DNA from: Boswellia sacra
Taxonomy: Eukaryota > Streptophyta > Magnoliopsida > Sapindales > Burseraceae
Direction of reading: 5' to 3'
Assembly (NCBI GenBank): GCA_013180625.2
Contig: SNVD02001412.1
Location: 62,001-126,000 of the forward strand
Length of the DNA stretch: 64,000 nucleotides
In this document: in pieces, positions 37,701-50,445 of the stretch
Layout of the letters: every line of letters begins with the position of its first letter
Position numbering within the stretch: the first letter of the stretch is position 1
Position numbers and translations under genes: made by a program
The notes under the pieces: model-generated
The model's input: the letters and a program-made list of their open reading frames with translations, nothing else
Told to the model about the DNA's origin: nothing
The model's database searches: none

Positions 37701-40700
37701 GACCTGCGTCCAAAGTTAAAGGCTGAGTTCAGGGCCTTTAGACCTAATGGGCTTGAACAGATCATGGGCTTGGCCCAGAAGCTAGAAAATAAGAATTCAG
37801 CCTTAAAATTGTAAGCCCATGCAGTCTTCTTACGAGAAGAGAAATGTGTCCATCCCAACTACAGCCCCTACAAAGAACACTGGGAACTTCACTTACAGAC
37901 CAACTCTGATGCAGGAGAAGGTTGCCGAAACTAAGCCTAAGGTTCCTTTTCGGAGGCTGACTAATTCTGAATTACAAGCCAAGAGAGAGAGAGGCCTCTG
38001 TTATTGTTGTGATGAGAAATTTTCTCCTGGCCATAGATGCCGATTCAAAGAGCTTCATGTCATGGTGGTCCGAGGGGAGGAGGAGCTACAGGTGGAGGAC
38101 GAAGAAGTTGAGGAAGAAGGTTCTGAAAAATATCGAACCCGGACAGAACTCGTGGAGCTTTCAATGAACTCGGTTGTTAGACTAACATCACCAAAAACTA
38201 TCAAACTGAAGGGGGAGATATGTGGGCAGAAGGTTATTGTCTTAATTGATCCCGAAGCAACCCACAATTTTGTTTCCAAGGCTCTAGTAAGAAAATTGAA
38301 ACTGCCTGTGGATGATACTGAAGGTTATGGGGTTTTGTTAGGCACGGGAAAGCCGATACAAGGTGAAGGAATTTGCAAGTGTGTAGTTTTGGCTCTGCAG
38401 GGAATTACAATAGTGGAAGATTACCTTCCATTGGAGCTGAAGGGTCTAATCTGGTTCTGGGAATGTTATGGTTGGAAAATCTCGGCATCATAATATTTGA
38501 TTGCAAGGCATTGACAATAGAATTCAAGGTGGATGGTTTGAAGGTGGTCTTGCAAGGTGATCTTGGGTTGTGCAAAACTCAGGTGAAATTTAAAAACCTT
38601 ATTATGGCAGTGAGGAGAGGTGGTCAGGGAGTGTTACTCAAGCTAAATGCTCTGTCCATTTCAACAGACCACATTTCCCCTGAAATTCCTAAAATTCCTG
38701 AAGAAGTATAAGACATCCTTAATCAATTTCAGGCTGTGTTTACCATGCCAAATGGACTACCCCCAAGCCGAGAAAGTGACCATGCCATTGTTCTCAAAGA
38801 GGGAAGGCAGCCTGTAAGCGTACGGCCCTATAGATATCCTCAAATTCAGAAGGAAGAAATTGAACGATTAGTTCAAGAGATGCTGGCAATGGGTATAATC
38901 CGACCAAGTTGCAGTCCCTTCTCAAGCCCGGTGTTGTTAGTGAAGAAGAAAGACGGAAGCTAGAGATTTTGTGTGGATTATCGGACTCTCAACCAAGCTA
39001 CAGTGCCAGATAAGTATCCTATACCAGTTATAGATGAACTAATTGATGAGTTACATGGGGCGTGTATTTTCTCTAAACTGGACCTTAAGTCAGGATACCA
39101 TCAAATTAGAATCAAACCTGAAGACATCCATAAAACAGCCTTTAGGACTCATGATGGACACTATGAATTCTTAGTGATGCCGTTTGGGCTCACTAATGCT
39201 CCCTCAACATTCCAAACTTTAATGAATGACATATTTAGGAAGCATTTGAGAAGATTTGTCCTCGTTTTCTTTGATGACATACTGGTGTACAGCAACAATT
39301 TAAAGGAACATGTGCAGCAATTGCAAACTGTGCTAAAAATCCTGGAAACACAGCAGCTATATGCAAATTTTAAAAAATGTTTGTTTGCTCAAACTAGGTT
39401 GGAGTACCTTGGTCATATTCTTTCAGCTAAAGGGGTGGCAGTTGATGATTCCAAAATAAAAGCAATTTTGAAGTGGCCAACGCCAAGGAATCTAAGAGAA
39501 TTAAGGGGATTCCTAGGATTAACTGGATACTATAGAAAATTTGTAGCAGGATATGGCAGTATTGCTTTTCCTTTGATCGAGCAGCTAAAGAAAGATAATT
39601 TCAGGTGGAAAGATCAGGCTGAAGAAGCATTTAACGAGTTAAAAAGGGCTATGACATTTGTTCCGGTATTAGCTTTACCAGATTTCAGTCAGCCCTTTAT
39701 TCTTGATACCGATGCTTTCGCTGTTGGGCTTGGAGCAGTATTGATGCAAGGGAATCGTCCAATAGCCTTTTATAGTCATATGCTTTCCCCAAATCAACGC
39801 CTGAAATCAATTTATGAGAGGGAATTAATGGCGATAGTTCGGGCAGTCCAGAAATGGAGGCCTTACCTTCTTGGCCGGAAATTCATAGTTCGAACTGATC
39901 AAAGGAGTCTAAAATTCCTTCTGGAACAGAGAGTAGTCAGTTCTGAACATCAAAAATGGTTATCAAAATTGATGGGTTATGATTTTGAGATCCAATACAA
40001 AGCGGGATTAGAGAATAAAGCTGCTGATGCGCTATCCAGGCATCCAGAATTTATTGCTATTTCCCTCTCTCCCTCTATTGACTTTGATGAGATACAAAAG
40101 GAGATTGATGACAGTGAGGAATTGAGGACTATTAAGGAGGCTTTGCTGGCTAGAAACTTTTCTCAGGCTGGTTACACTATGGTTCAAGGGAACTTATTGT
40201 ATAAAGGGAAGATTGTATTAAGTAGGGAATCTGCTATCATACCCAAATTACTTAAGGAATTTCATAACAGCCCCATGGGTAGACATTCGGGACTATTAAA
40301 AACGACTCAACGAATTTGCAATGAATTCTTTTGGCCAGGAATGAAGAAGGATATTAGATGCCATGTCAAATCTTGTGAAATTTGCCAACAGAACAAGTAC
40401 CTAGCATTGGCGCCTGCTAGTTTACTACAACCTATTCCCATTCCCAGCCTGGTTTGGGAAGACTTAACAATGGATTTTATTTAAGGCCTTCCAAAATCTG
40501 AGGGGTATGATTCTATTTTAGTTGTTGTGGATAGACTAACCAAGTATGGGCATTTTATACCTCTGAAACACCCTTTTAATGCTTAATCTATTGCGGCTAT
40601 CTTTATTAAAGAGATTATACGGCTTCATGGAATCCCTCATTCCATTATTACTGATCGAGACCGAGTGTTCACCAGCTTGTTCTGGTAAAAAATATTCAGA

Positions 40701-43700
40701 TTGCAGAGAACAACTCTTAAACGAAGCACTGCCTATCATACACAAACCGATGGCCAATCGGAAGTGGTTAATCGTTACTTGGAAACCTATCTTAGGTGTT
40801 TTGTGGCTAGGAAACCAAAACAATGTGTGAAGTGGCTATCATGGGCAGAATATTGGTATAATACTACCTATCATTCTTCAGCTAAATCTAACCCATTCAA
40901 GCTACTCTACAGTCGTGATCCTCCTTCGCTGATTCGTTATGGCCAGTCTACCACTGCTATATCAACAGTAGAACAATTGCTAGAAGAAAGAGATGCTATA
41001 TTGGAGGAATTAAAACAAAATTTGAAAGAGGCTAAGGACAGAATGAAGGAGACTGCAGACAGCAAACGTAGGGAAGTTCAATTTCAAGTCGGCGACTTGG
41101 TCTACCTCAAATTACAACCCTATAAACAGCAAAAATTGGGTAGACGCAGAAATGAAAAGCTTAGTCCTCGTTATTATGGGCCGTATCCAGTGGAAGCAAG
41201 GGTAGGATAGGTTGCTTATCGACTTAAACTACCAGCAAGTTCATCAGTGCGCCCAGTCTTTCCTGTTTCCCAGTTACGTCGTGCAGTAGGCACTGCTCCT
41301 TTCTCATCTTCCATTCCCTCCCAACTCAATGATGCCATGGAGCTTGTAGTTGAACCTAAACAGGTCCTTTCTACACGCCAGAAACAGGAGGGGAGTGGAC
41401 TTATTACAGAAGTTCTAATTAAATGGAAAGGGCTACCAGCTTTTGAGGCCACTTGGGGGCGAATTAATCTAATTCAAGCTCAGTTTCCCCATTTTCACCT
41501 TGAGGACAAGGTGAATATTTGGGCGGGAGGTAATGATAGACCTCCAATCAAATTTACTTATGCTAGACGACACCAAAAGTGATAACAAAGGAAGGGCAGA
41601 AATGTAAATTGTTATTTTCTGTTTTGTTTTTCTGTTTTGCTGGGTGATGGATGAGCTGTGAGGGAGTTAGTTTGTTTTGCTGAGTGATGGGTGAGCTGTG
41701 AGGGAGTTGGTTATCCTAGCCTAGGGGAGTGTGCAGAGTTAGTTAGGAAATATAAGAGGAAGATAGAGAGCAGAGGGGGGCATCGGATTATTTTCAGTAA
41801 ATTGTGAGAAATACTTCTCCTGGGAGAGCTGGCAGGACTCTCGAATTTCCTGCCAAAGACTCCAATATATTCTGACTTCATTTTCTACTTGCTTGCCTAT
41901 TGTCTCTAATTCCATTTCAATTCCTAAAATCTGTGTTACAGCTACTGTGAGAGTGTGTGTGAGTGCAAACAGGTCCTCTCAGAATTCATCTTTTTAACTA
42001 GCTAAATACTCTATTCATGTAAGGCTCAAAAATGCAAAACAACTGCTACCTCCAAGGTATCTTAGATTTGAATTCCTTCACTGATGACAGAAATTGCATA
42101 TTAGTAGGAAATTTTAAGTGATATCATGATTAACAGGTTCTCAACCACCATCAGTCGCAGCCAAGTAGTACTTATTTTTCTTTCAAAGTAGAAAACCTTG
42201 TGTCCAACCGTGGCAAGGCAGGCCAGTGCTACCCTCATTTTACAGTCAAACAATGGTTCTCTATTCTACAAGAAACATAATTGTTGCATTAAGCAGGAAA
42301 AAAAAAAAGTTATGCAGATCAACACAAAATTCAGAAATAGATACACATATATAACTAATAGGCATTGCATAAAAAGAAGTATTTATGATAACAATATAAA
42401 AATTGTGACAAAAATTTTCTTACCATTTAATAAAACTTAATAAATGATAAAACAAGTGCCTTATCCAAAAAATAATAAATAAAAGATAAAACAGCATAAA
42501 CTTTTAGTGTAGTTTTTAAGCCTGAGTTGTAGGACAAAGTTATTCAGTAATGGCAAAAGACTAACTGACATCCTACACGGTTGACCTCTTAATCTACAGT
42601 TTTTCCCCAAAAAGTTCACTAACTATTAATTTTCAGTTCATCACTTTAAGAAACCTTGCCACTAAAAAATTAGGGACTATATAGAAAGAACATTCTTTTT
42701 GTAACTTGCAGGCATATTCCTTCTTAGATGCAGAATACAGAACAAAAACCACTAGGTACAAGGTGAATCGTTAAACGCAAGTTCATAAACATGAATCTGC
42801 AAAGTACATTCCTCTTTTTAACAAAAATATCCAAATGAGTTTTCTCTTCCTTTTTCAACCAATTCCAAACCCGCCGCAATACTTCACTACCCAATCTGAA
42901 ACCGAAGGGGATCTAAATTGCCTTCATAAATTATTCCCAAGTCATAGTTGGATCTCGTTCAAAATATTTAACTATATTACATTGTAAAATCCTTTTCAAA
43001 ACTATAATTAGTTATTGTTTTACATTGTTCAATAGAGACACATACAACATCATCGGAAAAAACATATATATTTTGAGAAGCAAAAATAAATTTAGAAAAA
43101 AAAAAACTACTAAAATGAAGATGTTGGATCAGAGGTGCATTTTTTTAGGGTTGGGGGATTGTAGAATGTCTTCACAAGATGCTCTTAGCTTATTGAAAAT
43201 TAACAGACTTTCTTCAATTCTGCCAAAGTGACGTCTAGGACAAACAAAAAGTTATAATTTCAGATATTCAAATACCACTGGGAGAAATTCAATTGTTCAA
43301 TGTCAAGCACTTCAATAACAGATTTAGTAGCACTAAGGTCTTAAAACTCAAAAATTCCACATGAATAACATACATAAAGAATAGGATACGATAGGCAGAG
43401 AGGAGTTGATCGTCCTTCAAAACTTTTCCACGACATATTAGACGTTGTTGCTCTGACAACACACCAGTGAGAGAAGCAATCTGTTCTTTCAAAGCAGGAA
43501 CTGGTACCTATAGGACATGAAAAATTAATAGTATGGCACTGACATAAAAGTCATAACCAACATCTCTCCACAGTTAACATGTATCAGATGATAATACAAC
43601 AAGACAAAAAAATTATAACAATGAGACGAGAAAATGTATGTCTCAATTTTGTGAAAATGTATGCCTTAGTTTTGCTAAACAGCCAGAAGGATGTTGACTG

Positions 43701-43966
43701 TCAAAAGCCAGAATTGACAAGATGCAGCAAAGTGCTAGAAGTAAAAGATAGACATATGAGTAAACTTGTTCTAAACCATACTACAGGAAACCACAAACCC
43801 AGAACTTAAGCAAGAATAATGAAAAGAGAGCTGCAGTAATCACCTGTTTATCCACTCTCAAAGTATAGGTCTGTGAATCTAGTGTTTTTATTTTGATTTC
43901 AATGGTGGTTTCAGACCCTTCAGCCTCGTTAATCCCAGGGATTTTTTCAGCACCACTACTTCCCAT
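28707..43966 (-). CDS. Ubiquitin-like domain protein related to BAG6/Scythe, 14 coding exons
   Basis: Minus-strand exons: 43844-43966, 43390-43507, 35687-35767, 34538-34638, 34355-34426, 33843-34004, 33642-33711, 33407-33552, 33080-33244, 32921-32992, 32663-32792, 30545-30964, 29238-29668, 28707-28808. Frames join to 730 aa. Residues ~20-98 form a ubiquitin-like fold ([20 protein letters not shown], then [19 protein letters not shown] and [14 protein letters not shown]). The rest is Gln/Ser/Pro-rich with a conserved helical part ([35 protein letters not shown]) and a basic end, PPNSKRQK, that may be a nuclear signal. This matches plant BAG6-type proteins such as Arabidopsis At5g42220, linked to chaperone-assisted protein quality control; the role here is inferred. 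All introns are GT-AG except the one after 32921, which has a GC donor. The second intron (7.6 kb) holds gypsy 2 and the one between 30965 and 32662 holds a MITE. The C-terminus may differ if a GTGTGT donor at 28730 is used. Confidence 0.9.
31192..32487. mobile_element. Harbinger/Tourist-like MITE in a BAG6-like intron
   Basis: Left end GGTTGTGTTTGTTT, right end AAACAAACACCACC (13 of 14 complementary), each flanked by TTA (31189-31191 and 32488-32490), the 3-bp target site of PIF/Harbinger elements. Terminal 250 bp contain further inverted matches (CACTTAACACTTTTTAGATC against GTTAAGTGATAAGTG-type sequence). Interior is AT-rich and non-coding, 1296 bp in all. It lies wholly inside the intron between exons ending at 32663 and starting at 30964. 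Confidence 0.9.
35838..36511. repeat. Intronic tandem duplication, copy 1 (674 bp)
   Basis: Starts GTAATCTATATTTGGACAAG and ends AATCTACAGTTTC. Copy 2 begins directly at 36512, is interrupted by gypsy 2 after 36565 and resumes at 41982, ending about 42602. The copies are nearly identical. It lies in the second coding intron of the BAG6-like gene, so splice sites are not duplicated. Confidence 0.92.
36566..37008 (+). repeat. 5' LTR of gypsy 2
   Basis: TGATAGACC to CCTATCA, followed three bases later by the primer-binding site at 37012. Confidence 0.92.
37038..38493 (+). pseudogene. gypsy 2 gag and protease, broken
   Basis: Starts [18 protein letters not shown]. The gag region includes [20 protein letters not shown] and [17 protein letters not shown], with stops at about 37491 and 37812. 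The nucleic-acid-binding knuckle [14 protein letters not shown] follows. The protease reads [17 protein letters not shown], where the catalytic D-(S/T)-G triad has become D-P-E. A frameshift at about 38440-38450 moves the continuation ([11 protein letters not shown]) to another frame. Confidence 0.9.
38494..41582 (+). pseudogene. gypsy 2 pol: RT, RNase H, integrase and chromodomain, broken
   Basis: [11 protein letters not shown] then a stop at 38961 in place of Trp, [27 protein letters not shown] and the FFDDILVYS active site; RNase [16 protein letters not shown]; integrase zinc finger: [17 protein letters not shown] with CEICQQNK; core: [13 protein letters not shown] and [15 protein letters not shown]. 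Chromodomain near 41400-41480. Interruptions: stops near 38709, 38961, 40482, 40585 and 41208, and a frame change near 40690. Confidence 0.92.
41534..41981 (+). repeat. 3' LTR of gypsy 2
   Basis: TGATAGACC to CCTCTCA; overlaps the end of the chromodomain frame. Differs from the 5' LTR by a 5-bp insertion near 41825 and about 17 substitutions. Confidence 0.92.
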
Positions 43967-43986
43967 TCTTCAACACAACACAGATA

Positions 43987-44870
43987 CCTAGGTGAGAACA
44001 AAGAGTTTCTAAAAGATTCAATACACATCAAAAGAAATATCAGATAGTTTCTTCATATATTTAAATGCAGGCAAACTTTATATCAACAACAACCTGACGT
44101 TAATAGAAAAATCACGAATGTGAACCATTTAGTACTCCAGAAAGAGTTAACAATTTCCTTTCCAACAAATAAAAGGATAAATTTTTCTCTCTAAGAAGGT
44201 AAAAAGGGTCTTCTTTCAACCCATCAACAGCTATTCACTTCTAATGTTCCTCCTCTTAAATCGAAATTTAAGGTCAGTGAAGTCCAAAATTCTTACTTTT
44301 GACTATCAGAACTCCATATGAAAATATCATATCTTTGACTATCAAGAACCTACACACTACACCACAAACCCAATTTCGATTTTGTAATCTTCGACCCCTC
44401 TGCTAAGACAAGAAAACAACACAAACCCATTTGCACAAAAACATAATTCATCATAATATATATATATATATACACATATCTCTAAGCAAAGCATTAGCAT
44501 CGGATTACACAAATGAACGGCAAAAGTTCTAGGGTTTTACAAGACCGAAAAGAAAGGAGACAAATACTTTACACAACTTTGAGCTTAAACCCAGATGAAA
44601 AGCACTAAAAGAAACAACATTGAATCCAAATTAGATGAAAAAACACAAGAATTACCTGAGATCACACAGAAGATTGAGGAGAAAAGAGAGAGAAGAGGAG
44701 AAAACACGGAAAGGGGAACAACAGAAGGGGGGCAGACTGGGTTATCGTTCGAATGTGTTTGTGTTCGCTCTCTCCCTCTCGCTCTGAGTCTTGCGAGTTG
44801 CAGGGTGGCAGACAATCGAAGGAGGAGGAGGGAAATGTTATGGTGGACTATGTGGTTTTCAAGACTCAAG
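43987..44870 (-). other. 5' UTR exon, leader intron and promoter-proximal region of the BAG6-like gene
   Basis: On the minus strand a pyrimidine-rich segment from about 44870 to 44656 ends CTCAG before GTAATTC (donor 44655-44654) and would be the first, non-coding exon. The intron would end at an AG at 43989-43988 (TCTCACCTAG), followed by ~21 bp of 5' UTR and the ATG at 43966. Leader introns are common in plant housekeeping genes. The transcription start is not fixed by sequence. Confidence 0.6.
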
Positions 44871-44939
44871 ACTTGTCTTTTTACTTTCTTTCTTAACCGT
44901 TTGATTTATACCCCAAGATTTTTTCTATCATGATTCACC

Positions 44940-47900
44940 AAATTTGATATTTCTTATTCTAATTAATATGTCACACTCTTTTATTTCTTTTATTAAATAT
45001 TTCAAATCTACTTCCAATCTCATTTATTTGAAAATTATATATAAACGTTATTTAGATTAATAAAATATTTTATCATATTATCTTTAAAAAATTAATAAAA
45101 CTTGATAACCTAATTTATTCTTAGATAGAGAAAATAATTTTAGTACCACAGAATATTTCACATTAAAAAATTAAAGTAATTTTTTTGTACAACCCAATCT
45201 TCCTTAAATGAATGGATTTTTTTTTTTTTCTGTTTAGTCACCTAAATCAAGTTTTAATACAACTCAATCGCTTTCAAATAAATTGACAATTTTTTTCTTG
45301 TAATTATTCAAAAATGAAGTCTTAGTGCCGCTCAATCTTTACCATTAATAAACATTGATTTGCGTCTCTGTGTCTTAATTACTTAATAATGAAAGCAATG
45401 AAATTAACAATACATGAATTAGAGGTGTTCATCGGTTTGAAATCAATAATTTAGCTAACAACTAAATCAATATGATATTTAGAGATTTAGAGATTTTTAT
45501 TTAATATAAACCATCGTTCAATCCGATCTAATCAAATCTAGAAAAATATAATTTGATTCGATCCGATCCAAACTTAAAAAACTTAAAAAAAAAAAAGAGT
45601 CCAAACATGGTCCAAATGTGATATGACATAAATATAAAATATAATGATAATATACTTATTCAAATTGAAAATTGAGTAGTAGCTCGTAATATAAGATAAA
45701 AAAATTATTTACTAAATTAAATAAAAAGCAATCACCCCAATACACAAATTACAATGTTAAATAAATTCAATGGACAACGAGCCATGCATAATATGAACAA
45801 TTTAAAGTCAATGATCATGCATATTATAGAAATCTTACAGTGTATTCTTTTACGTTTTCATTTTCACGTTTTCTGTTTCCAACATTTTGAAATTCAGGGG
45901 ATAACTGTGCGTTTTTATTCCCAAATTTCATTTTCATAAAACACAGTTTGTTTCGTTTTTGCCCCTGATTTTGTCCCAAATATACAAACAGTTTTCCCCA
46001 ATTTTCCAAATCGTTTTTAACTCCTCACGCATCTTCTCTCATTCTCCACCGATTATCACCTCAGAGCAGCCGTCTCCATCTGCCTTGCCACCATCGCCTC
46101 CTCCTCTCCTCTCCTTCTCCATCGGCGCCTGGGCCTTTCTCGGCCTCATCAACTCTCCTCTCGCCTCCTCATCTCTCCTCTCCTTCGCCATCGTCACAAG
46201 CAGAACAACCATAGCACATCGTCTCCATCGTCGTCGCCATCGTCACCAGCCTCGACATCAGTCGCTTGCCCATCGGTGCTGGGTCTTTCTCGGCCTCACC
46301 GCCAATAATCTCGCCTCTTCATATCTCCTCTCCTTCGCCACCGTCACAAGCAGAACAAGCGTAACAGATCGTCTCCATCGTCGTCGCCACCGTCACCAGC
46401 CTCGACATCACCCCCTTGCCCATTGACGCTGGGCCTTTCTTGGCCTCACCACCTCTCATCTCGCCTCTTCATATCTCCTATCCTTCGCCACCATCGCCGA
46501 TCTGCTCAACTAAAACCCACTGGTGTGAGGTAACAATTGTATGAATATATTGGTTTTTTGGGTAATTATACAATGAAAAATAGTTAAGATTGGTGTGTTT
46601 GCTGGTGGTAGTTGATGTTGCTTGCTCAATATTCGGCGGGTTGTTGCTGAATTGATTTGTTTTTCTATGTATAAAAATGAAGTTGATGGCTGAATTGAGG
46701 TGATTTACCTGTTTCTATTTAAATGAATTGGTGGAATGGTAGTGTTGTGCTACTGGTTGTGATGTTTAGTTGGGTAATCTTTCTAGATTTGTATGTAGTG
46801 CAGTTTTATGATGTCCTCTTTTGCAGTCAAAAGGCTCTAGGAACAGTAATCTATAGCTCAGTTATTATTTGGGACAATGGCTACCGTTGGATTTGTTCTA
46901 CTTGTACGAGACAAGCAAATATGCACATCAAATTTCCTTGAGTTGAGCTTTGAAGGCTAACCCCATCAAAACTGCATCTTCAAGCAAAGACCCAGTTGAT
47001 GTGTAACATTTGCCAAAGACTGCACTAGACTATACCTTGTTTTTATTTGGTTGTTGAAATAGCGGCTTACTATTTAGGATTTTAATTCGACATGATACTA
47101 GTCTTAGATTCAACATGATATCATAGTTTAATAAAGTGGAAAATCCTGTGATTGAATTTGAGAAATCTTCCACTCTATTGATATAATTCTTATACAAAGC
47201 AAAAAAGAGTTTTCATTGAAATCACATTAGATGTTAATAGTTGAATAGCAGGGGATGTGTTAAAGAAAAAGGAACAGTGGAAGACTGATTATGCAAACCC
47301 AAGACCCAACATTCTTGTGCTTAATTTTCATCATCATATCTATAACATTCTAGTCACTATAGATATTATTATATAGTAATAATTTATTGTTTTTGTTAAT
47401 TTGTTATGCATGTTGTTGTGCTTAACGGCCGGTTGTCCATCCAGTGTTAATGTAAGGCTTATGATAAGATTATCATAATTAATATATTAAGTTTGTTGTG
47501 AAATTTGAGTTTGATATATAAAATTCGATCTTTAGCCAACTGTGTAGTGCTTGTAAGTTGGAGCAGATATGGATATCCTCCAGCAGGTTATTTTAATTTG
47601 TTGTTATGCAACTTCTTGGGGGCCTTAGCAATGCCGCTAATGGTACCTTGTGACCACCATGAATATGATCACTACATGCAATAGTTCCATAATGATGATG
47701 TTATTAACTTTTTTACAGTAGTTGAGTTGATTATTACCTTCTTTATCAATCAATCATTCATGAGGGACCTTGTTATCTTTAACATGTTATCGCAACGGGT
47801 TTATGCACAAAAACGTGATTGCAACCACTTTATTTACTGGATAGCTTAGCAAAGCTGTCCATGATTAGAATAATAGCATTTCAATATATGTTTAAGGCAC

Positions 47901-49440
47901 GTTTGGGAGGCAGCATGTGAGGGGAGGAGGACTAGTTTTGAAGACAACTAATCTAGTGTTACCGGCGTGTGAGACTTTTGAATGAGATTGAGATCGGACT
48001 AGTTCTAGTCTTAATAGTTTCAAATTCTGGTACCCCTGGGACTCCTTGTCCTAAGCTTTTAAAAGTTAATTATTATTTTTATTTTAATTAATAATAATAT
48101 AAAAATGATATAATATTAAGTAAATATGATTATATAATTTTAAAATAGTAATAAATAAATATATTATACTATTATTAATAATTAAATTACTTAAATAATA
48201 ACTTTAATAAAAATAATATCATAAAAATATTATATTATTATTCTAATATTAATATAATAATATAAATTTATAATAATAAATGGTGATAATATAAGTTATT
48301 TATTAATTATATTAATCAATTAATAATTTAAAAAATAATTGTGTTTTTAAAGTACAATTTTCTAATTAAAAATTTTAATAAATGACATATTTATTATTTT
48401 ATTAAATTCATTAGTAATGTAAATCTTCTTTTTATTATTAAATTAGATTGTGAAAATATTTTTTATTTTATAAAACCAGGACAAAACCCTTTACTGTCAC
48501 ATCTCTTTCTGTCAACTCTAGAAAAATAAGGGTGACAATGTAATTTAATTTAAACACAAAAATCTCACCCTACTAAAATATATATGTAAAATAAAAATTA
48601 TATGATATAAAAAACACAAAATGATATTATTATTAATTTATAATTTATTAAAGTATAAGTTATGTCGTTCTATATTCCTCTTTCTTCCTTCTTTAAATTG
48701 GTAGATTTTTGTGTTCTTTCTTTCGTGTCTATTTGCGATGAATAAGTAATTTTATTAATTCTAATTATGTAGTCAATAATTTATATATACAAGAGAAAAT
48801 AGTTGTATAAAACATATTCTTATAATGATCATATCATTGGAAAAAATAAAAGCTAGCATTATCTGGGAGGTGATTACTTAATTTGTTTGGCAACTTCAAT
48901 TTATTATTATTATTAACTTACATTTTGCTTTTAGATAGTTTAATTCTTGAGGCTTAATCGTTGGCTTCAGACTTACAATCCACCTGTAAGATTTTGCTAT
49001 TATTGAAATTTGAAATCCACATATGAGGAAGTAGATTTGACCATGTATTGGTCAGCTGATGTTATAGGATTTTCCTATTAGCAAGAAGACATTATTTGAT
49101 TGATTTGATTTTGTCCATATTAGTTTATTGTTTGACTCAGTTATGAAAGGCCTTTGTGAGCATGTTTAATCTTAAGTGGTCATTAATCATATGAAGTATT
49201 GAGATAAAGATAAAAGGAATAACATATAATTTTGTAATTAATGAAACCTAGTTAAATGGATTAGCATAAAAATAATATACCTCTCTGAATATAAATTTTG
49301 CAGGTACCATTTTCAACTGTGAATCCAATCGGTGATCGCGACTGTGATTATTTATAAATAGGTACCCATAACACAATTACCTGTATAAGTTATTTAATAT
49401 TTTATTGAGATATGTCAATGCTTATGTGTCATTAATTTTT
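44940..49440. other. Gene-free intergenic stretch
   Basis: No convincing gene. 45420-45560 resembles a hAT end (AGAGGTGTTCATCGG with AATCCGATC motifs). 47894 begins GGCACGTTTGGGAGGC after TAA, a possible Harbinger-type terminus whose partner was not found. 48050-48680 is extremely AT-rich. The 155-residue frame at 45959-46426 is generated by a tandem repeat. Confidence 0.4.
46120..46500. repeat. ~150-bp CT-rich tandem repeat, about 2.5 units
   Basis: Units start near 46120, 46271 and 46421, each with GCTGGG(C/T)CTTTCTCGGCC, then CTCCTTCGCCA and CGTCTCCATCGTCGTCGCC. It keeps a Leu/Ser/His/Arg-rich frame open without resemblance to a known protein. Confidence 0.85.
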
Positions 49441-49471
49441 CCTTTTATTTTGTTGTATTAGTTGTAACGGT

Positions 49472-50445
49472 ATGACGTCAAATACCAATGAACATGATGA
49501 CAAAGCTGAATGGAATAGTAGGAGAGAATATATTTTTATTCGTTTGTGTCATAAGCATGTTTTAAAAGGTGAATTACAAACTTCAACATTTTCAAAGAAG
49601 ATATGGAATACCATTTCGGACGAGCTTTACAACGAAACCCAATATCGTTATTCTGTGGCTCAACTTAAGTCTAAGTTCAACCGATTTAGAAAAAAACATC
49701 ATGAATTCTCTGATTTAATTGCTTCCACTAGCTTTGGATGGAATCCCGATACTAATACAATGACAGCATCTGAGGATGTTTGGGAGGAGTACCTTAAGGT
49801 AAATCTTTGAATTAGAGTTACTAATGTTTATATGTATTTACCCAAAACAATAATAACTTATGTTACTTGCAGAAAGTTCCATCTGCAAAACAATTTAAAC
49901 GGAAGGGGTTGGACCACTATGACATGTTGGGAGTTATATTTAATAGTTCTACTGCAACTGGTGTTTGGAGGTTTTCTTCACGACAAATGCCCCCAACCTC
50001 AGATGAGGACTGGGAAGTGGAGGACAATTTTATGAACTTTGGAGTTCACGTTGATGTTCATGATATAGAAAATGAGGAGGAGGATGACCCAGTTGTAGGG
50101 TCCATTGCCGAGAGTGGTAGGAGGAAAATGGCACGTAGGGCACCAAATAGGAACCTTGATCGTTGTTCAACCCAAAACAATGACCAAATGGATAACTTTC
50201 TCAAGGTAGCCAGTGAGCTTATGGGTCAGAAACTAAGTCAAGGAAGTAGGAGTGGCCCTTCAGGGGTACCACCACCTCAAAAGAATCCAATTCAAGAGTG
50301 CATTGACATTTGTGAGAATTTAGGTGGCATTGAGAAAGATGTCTTTGTAAAGTTCTTGAATATGATAGCTGAAAAACCTGATTGGAGGACTATTTTTCTA
50401 GGTCTCTCGGATGAGAGAAGGAGGGAGTGGTTATCAACCCTGTAG
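49472..50445 (+). CDS. PIF/Harbinger-associated Myb/SANT-like protein, two exons
   Basis: Exons 49472-49798 and 49873-50445 (GT at 49799, AG ending at 49872) join to 299 aa with no stop. The N-terminal ~110 residues form a Myb/SANT-like DNA-binding domain (KAEWNSRREYIFIRLC, KKIWNTISDELYNET, AQLKSKFNRFRKKHHEF). The middle is acidic (ENEEEDDP) and the C-terminus has ECIDICENLGGIEKDVFV. In PIF/Harbinger elements such a protein is the partner that helps bring transposase to the ends and into the nucleus. The transposase gene lies ~440 bp downstream on the same strand and is broken. Whether this frame is expressed, still mobile in trans or domesticated cannot be told here. Confidence 0.85.

Larger units (their letters stand above)
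36561..41986 (+). mobile_element. Older Ty3/gypsy chromovirus (gypsy 2) inside the BAG6-like intron
   Basis: LTRs 36566-37008 (443 bp) and 41534-41981 (448 bp) begin TGATAGACCTCC and end CTATCA/CTCTCA; the target duplication is GATTT / GAATT. The primer-binding site TGGTATCAGAGC is at 37012 and a purine tract GGGCGGGAGG lies just before the 3' LTR. Interior: gag with CCHC knuckle, protease, RT, RNase H, integrase and a C-terminal chromodomain (VLIKWKGLP...[10 protein letters not shown]), so it is a chromovirus, probably of the Reina type. LTRs differ at about 17 positions plus small indels (~4%), so it is older than gypsy 1. Many stops and shifts: inactive. It is antisense to the host gene. 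Confidence 0.93.
36512..42602. repeat. Intronic tandem duplication, copy 2, split by gypsy 2
   Basis: Left part 36512-36565 and right part 41982-42602 together match copy 1 end to end. The matching junction in copy 1 is CTGATTTCATC, which fixes the insertion site of gypsy 2. Confidence 0.92.

Noticed and set aside
45959..46426. 155-aa frame rich in Ser, His and Arg
   Set aside because: Encoded by the ~150-bp tandem repeat; no known fold or splice context.
47894..48060. GGCACGTTTGGGAGGC after TAA, as left end of the PIF/Harbinger element
   Set aside because: No matching right terminus was found downstream of 52220, so the element boundary could not be supported.
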